Source: Pomphorhynchus laevis
Lineage: Eukaryota > Acanthocephala > Palaeacanthocephala > Echinorhynchida > Pomphorhynchidae
NCBI GenBank assembly: GCA_012934845.2
Contig: WNNJ02000395.1
Coordinates: forward strand, 177,997 to 241,996
DNA: 64,000 nucleotides
Direction: 5' to 3'
The notes beneath the pieces were generated by a model, which was not told the origin of the DNA, ran no database searches, and saw nothing but the letters and a program-made list of their open reading frames with translations. The position numbers and the translations under genes were made by a program. How positions within the stretch are numbered: position 1 is the stretch's first letter; each line of letters begins with the position of its first letter. Shown piece by piece: positions 56,621-64,000 of this stretch.

Positions 56621-56994
56621 AACAAAATTTAAAAAAAATCTTAATCAAACATTTAGTACAATTCGCGTGGCATAATAAACTAGTTATTGAACTGTCTATT
56701 TTCCCTTGTTCGTGTATAGGTACACGAAATTCTCGTCGATACTACACGTTTATCTAGTGAACTAACAAAGAGTTGTTTTACTTTGACTAAAAACGTGATT
56801 TAAAATATTTTACGATAATGCCAATTTTAATATCCCAACTTAATTTTGATGACAGTATTTTGTAATAAAGGGTGTTATTCTGATATTATCCATTATGTCT
56901 ACTAAGAACATATTTAAAAACTTCATTAAATATTTCTGTAAATAATTGTTAAATGATCAAATAAAAAATAATACAAATGTACAAATGCACGGGC
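56621..56994. other. AT-rich spacer
   Basis: Nothing supported. Confidence 0.45.
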
Positions 56995-57960
56995 TGTTGT
57001 CCCGTTGAATTTCAGCGCTGATTCTCTGTAGCAGCTATCTGCCTACACGCGGCTTTTGAGTTGTCTCCCCGAATCGATTCCCGAGGACGCGCAGAAACTC
57101 CATTGCAGATTTACTGCGATGACCGAGAGTATCGACCGCAACGACATTTGATGAATAAATCGCAGTTGCTGACCAGCAGGGCGCTAGAGGATTAAAGCAT
57201 GTGTAATCTCATACCAGTAGATGACCGGAGCTCTATGAGACTAAGGACACACCGTCTGGTCGTTTACTATCGGTCCAACAGAGTCCTGACGGCTCAAGAC
57301 GTGCGGAGACGCCAGCCGAACAGTGCCTGCCGTATCAAATTGTTAAATGCCGTATCACGGCTGTGATGCGATTTCAATTTGCGGTAGTTGACGGCGTGTA
57401 GGGGGTTAAGTCGTGGATCCACATTCGCATTCAAATGAGATGCGATGTATCTGACGAAGTCTAAGGCCGATTGCCAACGTGAAGGAAGTATCGTCGAACT
57501 TGAGGCTGAACGCGGCTAATGAATTTACATCCAAAAATACCCGCTAAACCGTTGTTTGTAGATAGTAAACAAATTTTGTAAACCAAATGGGAGAATCATC
57601 GACCAGCTTGGCGTAGTGGCTTTTATACAGAAGATTCAACCAAAGTCTTTGAGTTAGTTTTTCCTCTGGTGGATCCAATTCAGTTTGCCGGCGCCAAATG
57701 GAAGTGACGGAATGATTAACGTCATGTAAAAAGGTGCAGGATTGATTTCGGATTTCTTCGAAATTGCTGCTACAATACCGTCGTTGCGGATAACGATGTG
57801 AACTGCGAAGTCGCATGCGGATTGTAAACCGAGGCTATTGAAAGAAATTGACATGATCAACTGAATATCAGCTAGCCCGTCTAATTTTACGTTTAAAGTC
57901 TCCCTGACAATTTGCAACTGCAACCAAGAAACGATGTCTCCCTTCGGGGTAATAAATATT
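56995..57960 (-). mobile_element. LINE fragment with restriction-like-endonuclease-type C terminus
   Basis: A GC-richer block. On the minus strand, in shifting frames: ADIQLIMSISFNSLGLQSAC, FDDTSFTLAIGLRLRQ, FECECGS, then a region like SxRHxxxNxxIxxAL (HSRDTAFNNLIRQALFG) and SKRPDGVSLVSW with VWDYT. The order Cys pair, RH-N, then KRPDG...WD is the hallmark of the C-terminal domain in a widespread invertebrate retroelement group, resembling PD-(D/E)xK restriction-like endonucleases of R2/R4-type LINEs. Upstream palm motifs are absent, so it is a 3' fragment with several frameshifts and stops. Confidence 0.5.
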
Positions 57961-58609
57961 AAATAATATATATTATTTATTATATTAAATAAATATTATT
58001 ATAAATATTAATAATACATATTATTATAATAAATTAAATTACAATGTAAAATTACTACAACTTTATCAGTTTATAAGTATAATAAGATACATTACATCTA
58101 TAAGATAGGGAAACATTATCATAAAATCCCGATATCTCATTTTAATTGATATTCTTTAATAAATCTGCGTATGCGAAAAACCATTAAATTAATATTCATT
58201 GATATAAATAAACATTAATAACTTTTGTCACGAAGGTGCATCTCCTGATTACGAGGGCATCGAAATTGAATGCATTTTTTTAATAAATTTTCAGTGCGAA
58301 AAATTAGCGTGCGTTTCGTTTGCTTTTGCGATAACTGTAAAGACACCATTAATTCCTCATGATGCTAAGCGGAGCTCAGGTGCATAAAGCATTTTATTGG
58401 CTTGATTCGTGTATATATAATGATATATAACTTGGATTTTCTTGCTAACATTGGTTTCACATCACAAAAAATGTCTCGAACATATTTTTAAAACTGTCTA
58501 TTAGTTTGAAAATGTCAATTAATACTTTGCAAAATTAAAATTCAAGGTAATATATACCTTTGCTTTCAATATAACTAGACAAAAATTATTCTTTCATAAT
58601 TCTCATTGA
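57961..58609. other. AT-rich spacer with one dispersed repeat
   Basis: Contains the second copy of the TTTTGYGATAACTGTAAA repeat at 58322-58402. No gene. Confidence 0.5.
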
Positions 58610-58721
58610 AATATAATTGAAAATTTTTAAAAATCCAGAAACAATCAGGTTTAGTTGAACAATAACAAAAATTATTTTAACATTTCGCTAGTAACTACTA
58701 GCATCTTATAAAATTAACATA
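58610..58721. repeat. Half copy of the 59130 palindromic MITE
   Basis: AAACAATCAGGTTTAGTTGA, ACAAAAATTATTTTAACATT and CGCTAGTAACTACTAGCATC match the left arm of 59130-59389. The right arm is missing. Confidence 0.7.
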
Positions 58722-59129
58722 CAATGAAAAAAAAATATTTTTTTATAATTTTTATTTATTTTTCTTTATGTCGAAATTAAGTAACATGTTAATTTTTTAA
58801 AATCTTTAACTTCACGATATTGATATTTTACATTTCAACCGGGTGTTTGCTTTCCCTCAATTCTATCCGACTATATGCCTAACGTTTGTGAATTACCAAT
58901 TCTAACGTTTTTTTAAAAGCGTGAGAATTGTTCAATTGCACTTCAAATAAATATTAATTTATTTTGATTTATTTGAATCGATATTTATTAAAGTAAACAC
59001 AAAATAAACATTTTTTAACATAACATTAACATATATAAGCATATATGTCATATAAACATATTATTTGATATTGATATACGTCGAAATAATGTATGGTCTA
59101 AAGCGGCAGCAAATTAAAATAAATTATTA

Positions 59130-59389
59130 GAAATATATCCATCCTGATCTGAATTTAAATTTTTAAATATCAAGAAACAATCAGGTTTAGTTGAACGACA
59201 ACAAAAATTATTTTGATATTTCGCTAGTAACTACTAGCATCTTCAGAAAATTAATTAAAATGTTAATTTTCTAAAGATGCTAGTAATCATTAGCGAAATA
59301 TCAAAATAATTTTTGTTGTCGTTCAACTAAACCTGATTGTTTCTTGATGTTTAAAAATTTAAAATTCAGATCAGGATGGATATATTTCA
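59130..59389. mobile_element. Palindromic MITE, 260 bp, hammerhead family 3 (variant)
   Basis: Almost perfect inverted arms of about 120 bp: left GAAATATATCCATCCTGATC ... ACTACTAGCATCTTCAG, right CTAAAGATGCTAGTAAT ... GATCAGGATGGATATATTTC (described in parts), around a short AT core at 59247-59272. Outer parts differ from the satellite-related foldbacks, but the inner core (GATATTTCGC, hairpin, GCATCTTCAGAAAATTA) is the same. No coding capacity and no clear target duplication. Confidence 0.8.
59210..59251 (-). ncRNA. Minimal hammerhead-like core, family 3
   Basis: The 42-nt minus-strand segment runs: ATTTT, CTGAAGA, T, GCTAGTA-GT-TACTAGC, GAAA, TATC, AAAAT. ATTTT/AAAAT form stem I, the seven-pair hairpin is stem II, and ATAT is a self-complementary stem III with cleavage after ATC. 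Short palindromic stem III hammerheads that work as dimers are known from Penelope-like elements and animal satellites. One extra U follows the CUGAAGA box, a variation tolerated in some viroid hammerheads. Compared with the satellite, the stem II pairs change together (GCTAAC/GTTAGC versus GCTAGT/ACTAGC). Confidence 0.5.
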
Positions 59390-59699
59390 AAAAATTTACA
59401 GTAATTTAAAAATATATTTTGAAAATTTTGTTAAGTTTTCTTCAGTGTAGCTTACAATTATTAACCGTATCATAATCTGCGTTGATTGTGATTAATAGCT
59501 TTCGTAATAAAGCATACTTTGCCACAATAGCATTCTTATTACTATCTCATATGTAAAATTTTATGAATTCGAACAATTAAGAACAATTATAACAATTTAA
59601 CAATTTGATTTCTCAATTTGAACAATATTTAACTGTTATTTTGTAAATTACTTCTTTTGGTGTTGTTTCACTCATTCTAACCTCTTTGATTATATCTAG

Positions 59700-60197
59700 A
59701 AATATATAATTACCAAATGTTTGTTCGATGGATCTATGATGTGGCTCATTGCCAAATCTTTCAATGGATTTGCAAGACTTTTAACTTTGAATCTTACCGA
59801 TGGTAAGCGCAAGCATAGATTGCCTATCAGTATATTATTATACATAATAGCTTACTTATGGATTCACCCAACCGCTAAAAACATGAGCAAACTAGATAGT
59901 ATCAAAATGACGATTTATTAAAAAAGTTTTAGGTGTATCTATAAATGTATCGTCATCATGTATAGCCAGAATATCGGAGTTCGCTGTTTAATTGATGATT
60001 ACGAATTTCGTTTCTTGTTAATATCGACGGAAGCATATAAACTTTATAGAAATGGCTGTCATCAAAAGATTAATAATTTAGATTCAGATATTCTAAGCAC
60101 ACCATCGATAAAATTTTCATATTGGAGAGATTTATGTTGCCATACGAGTCAATTGATTATACGTGCGAAAAGCTTCCTTACATGCAATTATTTATAA
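59700..60197 (+). CDS. Unrecognised host gene, last two exons
   Basis: Exon 59700-59802, after the acceptor TTATATCTAG, codes for IYNYQMFVRWIYDVAHCQIF and QWICKTFNFESYR, ending at donor TG|GTAAGC. Exon 59933-60197 starts after AAAGTTTTAG; the split codon becomes TGG and the frame goes on CIYKCIVIMYSQNIGVRCLI, DDYEFRFLLISTEAYKLYRN to FLTCNYL-stop, with AATAAA right after the stop. Phase match across a 130-nt intron and normal residue use support a real gene. A start codon may lie in the first exon (MFVRW) or further upstream. I do not recognise the family. Confidence 0.5.
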
Positions 60198-61446
60198 TAA
60201 TAAAGATTTTATTGAATCACAAAAACATAAATGAGAAAAAAAGTAATAGTCAGTTAAGAGTGACAGTTAAAGACAGAAACCACAGTTCATTTCTTTCTTG
60301 CAGTCTTCCCTTTTTTCATGGCCTCAAATCCACGGGGATCTGAGCGCCCCAACCGATCCAACACGCCGCCTTCCGACTGAACCACTCGGGGTCTTTCACC
60401 CCCGAAGAATCCAATCGGCGTGGACTATGCAGGGTAAACGAGAGATGAGGAGCTTAAGAAACCTTAGCCTTTGCTCTGTGGGACGTCCTCTTGAGAAGAA
60501 GACTAGTCCCGAGATAGCCTAGGTATCCCAAAGGTGCACCTGGGTTTTCCCTTTCAATGACAGATGCTGAGCCCGTTTCAGAGCCCACCTAGCTCTCTTC
60601 AGAATACGTTTGAGTCTATCCAGGTCAGCTTTTGCCGACTAGTTCACCGTAACCGTGAACCCCAGGTATTTTACTCGACTTGAGAAGGTGGGGAGTGGTT
60701 CAGAGGCAAATATGGAGGAGAGCGCAGAGAGTGCTAATCTCTTAAGTTTTTGTTTTGTAGCAGGGGTGCCATGAAAGACGACCACCTGCGATTTAGCTGA
60801 GTTTAAAATAAGATTAAATATGGGTAACTGGTCTTTTAATCTTAAAAAGAAATGGCTGATGTCAGAGACTACGTCTTTACACCTGTGTCCAGTGAACAGG
60901 GCTGTGGTGTCATCAGCGTACACCACAAGACGTTGTTCGCGTTTAAATATTTTGAATAGGTTAATAGAGGCAGCAAGATATAAGATAGGAGAAAGTGGGG
61001 ATCCTTGAGGTACACCCGTAATAGGGTAAAACTGACGCGCATCAGGGTCGTCTTTATAATAAAACCGTTTGGTGTACAGCAGGATCTCCACCCTGTTCAC
61101 AATTCTCGCAGGCAACCCGAGGGACCTGAGAGAAGAGATCACAAAAGGAATGGAGATGCGGTCAAATGCAGCAGAAAAGTCAAGGAAAAAAGCCACAACT
61201 AGGCGATGGCTATTCTCCCGACAAAACTGCTCCACCTCACCTACTGCTGAATGGACCGAGCGACCTTTGACGAACCCATAAAAACCTATAGGGATCAAAT
61301 TACGCCTACTTAAATGGTCGCGGATTTTACGCGCAAGCGCATTTTCGTAAACCGACATAAGGGCATTTTGAATCAAAATGGGTCGCAGGTCTTTAGAACA
61401 TGAGCATGATTTTTTCTTTGGAATAAAAACACGCTTACTAATATTG

Positions 61447-61525
61447 ATGCCTGCTACATCGGATGATGCCTGCTACATCGGATGATGCCTGCTACATCGG
61501 ATGCCTGCTACATCGGATGCCTGCT
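61447..61525. repeat. Short tandem repeat inside the LINE ORF2
   Basis: GATGCCTGCTACATCG is repeated about five times with 16- and 19-bp spacing variants. The unit also occurs as single-copy LINE sequence at the edge, so the array grew locally by slippage and disrupts the reading frame between linker and reverse transcriptase. Confidence 0.85.
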
Positions 61526-62394
61526 ACATAAGCTGTCAAACGCTGACAGACCCGAGAAGAAAGTGGAACGACGGATTTGGAGGTGCCCGGGAGTGGTTCC
61601 CAGGAATTAAGAATATCCGTAACAGATAGATCCCTACTCCTTAAGTTACACCAAGGCGGGATTGGTTGAGGTAATTGAGTTGCTCCATAGTCGTGTAGGG
61701 CTAGTGACTCCTCCAAAACGTTTTCAAGGCCTACATTCCCTATCCAACTCAATGCTCTATCCTTCCAGCAAACAAACTTCTCCTTCTTGAAAATCTTCCA
61801 AAAGGAAGACTGAGAAGTATTAAGGCGAGCGATACTCGTCCTATCTCTACTCAGCTGGAACCTGTATCTAGTGCTCCAGTATTTATTCAAGAGGGCCTGT
61901 TTGGCGGAAGCAGAGAGATTAGGGAGGTTCAGTAATTTTGCTAGGACCTTGAGTTTCGTCGGAGTGGGATTGTATATACGACCTTTATAGGTAGTCGATA
62001 AAATCGCGGTAGCTTGCGAAAAGAGGTAGGTATTAAATTCGGTCAGACTCTCATTTTCTAATCGGGGAAAGAGTTGGATAGCCGCCTGAAAGAAGGCCAC
62101 TCTGATCGGATTAAAGTGAAACCTTCTGCGAAGCAACATATCTTCCTCAATTCTCCAACGAATTAGGTCATGAGAGGTAGACAATTGCTGGCGCAACTGC
62201 TCCGTGCAGAGGGGTTTTAACAGCCACCTCGAGTGAAGCAGTAAAATGTCGAGGATAGAATTTGTTGATGTGCAATGAAAGGTAGGGGATGGGGGTTTGT
62301 GAATAAGATAACCGTTCCTAGCTCTGCGAAGCGCTGCATTGATCCAACGACCAGTTATGTCGTTGAAATCCCCACGTATCATGTCATACACGCT

Positions 62395-62445
62395 GTTCAG
62401 GGGCAAGTACCGACCCACCCGGGGTCAGTACTTGCCCCTGAGCAG
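62395..62445. repeat. Palindrome at an internal LINE junction
   Basis: TTCAGGGGCAAGTAC and GTACTTGCCCCTGA are inverted copies around CGACCCACCCGGGGTCA. It lies exactly where the endonuclease start should be, so it marks a deletion/inversion joint. Confidence 0.7.
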
Positions 62446-63083
62446 CGTCTTCATTTCCCTTATGCTGTTTGCCACTCAGCATTTTACCGATCTTGAGCGG
62501 GGGGGAAGTATGGGCCGAAGCCCCCTTTATTAGATGACGGAATTGTGGCAGAAGGAATCGAAGGATTTGTGCAGAATGCAGACACAACCTTTGAAATTAG
62601 GTTTTCTATTCTTTCATAAACCGCTTCCACTCTTGCATCCATCGCACGCATTATGTCAGCAACCCCCGTGCGTTGGGAGGCAGCACTCAAAAAATTTGCA
62701 GGCCTAAGCACGGCACCGGACTTGTGGAATTTGCCATAGTATTGTTTGAATTGAGCACATTTCCTGCTCTATGCAAGATGCCCCCCCACAATTGAAGCAT
62801 GATGTGTGGGCCTCACAACGAAGATCAGTCTGTAGAGCCGCACAGTCGGAAGAACCACACGCTCCACATGTAGGTGTCTCACTGCAGCTGGATGCCCAGT
62901 GTCCCCATTTGTGACACCGGCTGCAGTGAGGATAGGTATATTCATCTTTTCCAATAATTGTAAAACAAAGATTAAAGCCCAAAAAGAGGTTACATTTTGA
63001 GTTCATCAGAACTTTTCTGTATTCCAGTGGGGCAGAGCAGAACCCAATGTGTATTGGGTTACCCCCTTTAGCAATTGGTTGAA

Positions 63084-63150
63084 TTACCACCTTTCGCTAT
63101 TGGTTACCCCCAATAGCGAAAGGGTTACCCCCTTTCGCTATTGGGTGAAT
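63084..63150. repeat. Nested inverted repeats of CCTTTCGCTATTGG
   Basis: CCTTTCGCTATTGG, CCAATAGCGAAAGG and CCTTTCGCTATTGG follow one another within 60 bp, each flanked by GGTTACCCCC-like sequence. It abuts the 5' side of the LINE ORF1 and may be a foldback formed at the insertion edge. Confidence 0.65.
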
Positions 63151-63589
63151 GATGGTTAATATATTTATTTTGTAAATTATTTTGCCGATCGCCAATTAAT
63201 GGCAGCGATTAATAAATAAACTCAGATTATTCTACATAATAATCTGAGATAATTTATTAAAAAAATAATAACTCACTGTCTTCACGGGCAATGAGGGAGG
63301 ATGAACATCAAAATGTTATTACAACACTACAACGTTAATAGGCAAACATCTACCAAGTTAATTCACAAATCGTTAAGCTGCAATAGGGATAGTGTTTTTG
63401 AATAAAGGCAAGTTCGAGCATGTAAGAGCTGTTGGCATATACATAAACAGTATTTACAAATACATGAGAATTCTTGTGTGGGACACATTATCCTATTTGA
63501 GCAAAACTTTCTATTTTAACCGTCAAGATAAGATCTTATCATACATGCTCGCTTTCTTTGACTACCAAACATCAAAATGTTCGGGAATT
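63151..63589. other. Spacer before the terminal LINE fragment
   Basis: A plus frame at 63392-63592 (with VGIYINSIYKYMRILVWDTL) may already be part of the LINE that follows, but its likeness is weak. Nothing else seen. Confidence 0.35.
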
Positions 63590-63980
63590 TAGCGGCAGGC
63601 GTAAATTGAATATCACTATTCAGTAAGAGTTGCTTCAAGTTCTTTGTACTATTATATGTAAAAACATCATTTCGTGATAACTTACCACTTCTCGGAATTT
63701 GAACACTTTTGTTTCCGCTAGATTAACCTGCAAACCATGCACTACATAAGGTTCTCTCTCCTCACATTGTCCGAGTCTTTGATGGAATAAAATATTCAGA
63801 ATACTTTCAACAAATAAAGGGTGTTCATCAGGATTACCAACTTAGCCCATTTTGTTCAATCTATTTGTATATGATCCGACAGCATGTATAAGTAAAACTA
63901 ACTCTTCTTGTCTTTTATATGCAGATGATCTGGTTATTCGTCAAAAATAAGTGATGTGAGTTCAGCATTGGTTAGGCGCA
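63590..63980 (+). mobile_element. LINE reverse transcriptase fragment at window edge
   Basis: Reads VFDGIKYSEYFQQIKGVHQD then LSPFCSIYLY near 63775-63870, and in another frame CLLYADDLVIRQK near 63915-63950: the GV-Q-x3-LSP and YADD motifs of a LINE reverse transcriptase in the right order and spacing. Short, frameshifted, probably old. Clade not assigned. Confidence 0.55.
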
Positions 63981-64000
63981 AAATACATTGTTTGGCGAAT

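Larger units (their letters stand above)
60300..63110 (-). mobile_element. LINE with zinc-knuckle ORF1, internally rearranged
   Basis: A GC-richer block on the minus strand. ORF1 remains (62704-63090) carry CCHC-type knuckles: CSRCHKWGHWASSC and CGACGSSDC ... CFNCGG. ORF2 keeps only the end of the endonuclease (GDFND near 62370, SPTFHCTSTNSILDILLL near 62290-62240), a long linker (to 61492) and a reverse transcriptase (60639-61376) with FFLDFSAAFDRI, GVPQGSPLSPIL and the catalytic YADDT. It resembles Jockey/I/R1-group LINEs. The endonuclease N-terminal part is gone at a palindromic junction near 62395-62445, and a short-repeat expansion interrupts ORF2 at 61447-61525. The reverse transcriptase frame itself is intact over 245 codons. 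Confidence 0.8.

Noticed and set aside
60820-62533. Several plus-strand frames over the LINE
   Set aside because: Antisense shadows of ORF1/ORF2 on the minus strand.

Overview
The window looks like nuclear DNA of an invertebrate animal. It is strongly AT-rich, genes are split by spliceosomal introns, and most of it is repeats and transposable elements. The recognisable host genes are animal housekeeping or tissue genes, but I cannot name the species from sequence alone.

Host genes. A pyrroline-5-carboxylate reductase gene (proline synthesis) runs on the + strand from 12118 to 24702 in five visible coding exons. Two of its introns are only about 50 nt, while intron 1 is 9.4 kb and filled by a 7.2-kb satellite. 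A secreted SOUL/heme-binding-type protein is intact at 29953-30579, and an intact single-LIM-domain protein of the CRIP/muscle LIM type lies at 47823-48164. Several unrecognised host-like exons with good splice sites are seen at 33395-33640, 40336-41746, 49264, 53400, 54709, 56414 and 59700-60197.

Mobile DNA. LINEs: degenerate CR1/L2-like copies at 2.2-4.1 kb, 5.8-7.1 kb, 36.2-37.4 kb and 41.8-42.6 kb; an RTE-like LINE at 49.9-52.7 kb with tails elsewhere; a fragment with a restriction-like-endonuclease-type end at 57.0-58.0 kb; a longer LINE with a zinc-knuckle ORF1 at 60.3-63.1 kb. Penelope-like element (PLE) remains are scattered through 9-12, 27-32 and 35-47 kb. A Merlin-type DNA transposon at 34279-35523 has 112-bp terminal inverted repeats built of iterated 19-mers and an 8-bp target duplication; it sits inside a PLE tail.

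Most interesting layer. At least three unrelated-looking repeat families carry hammerhead self-cleaving ribozyme folds. Family 1 (680-1563) is retrozyme-like: two direct hammerheads exactly 369 nt apart plus an inverted copy. Family 2 has one copy at 29.3 kb and a head-to-head pair at 52.8-53.0 kb just after the RTE LINE. Family 3 is a set of foldback elements whose arm (CUGAAGA, hairpin, GAAA, UAUC) has been amplified into the 7.2-kb satellite inside the reductase intron; its hairpin covaries between subfamilies. PLEs, known hosts of hammerheads in other animals, are abundant here too. This dense coexistence of ribozyme-bearing repeats is the best candidate for a little-described system in the window.
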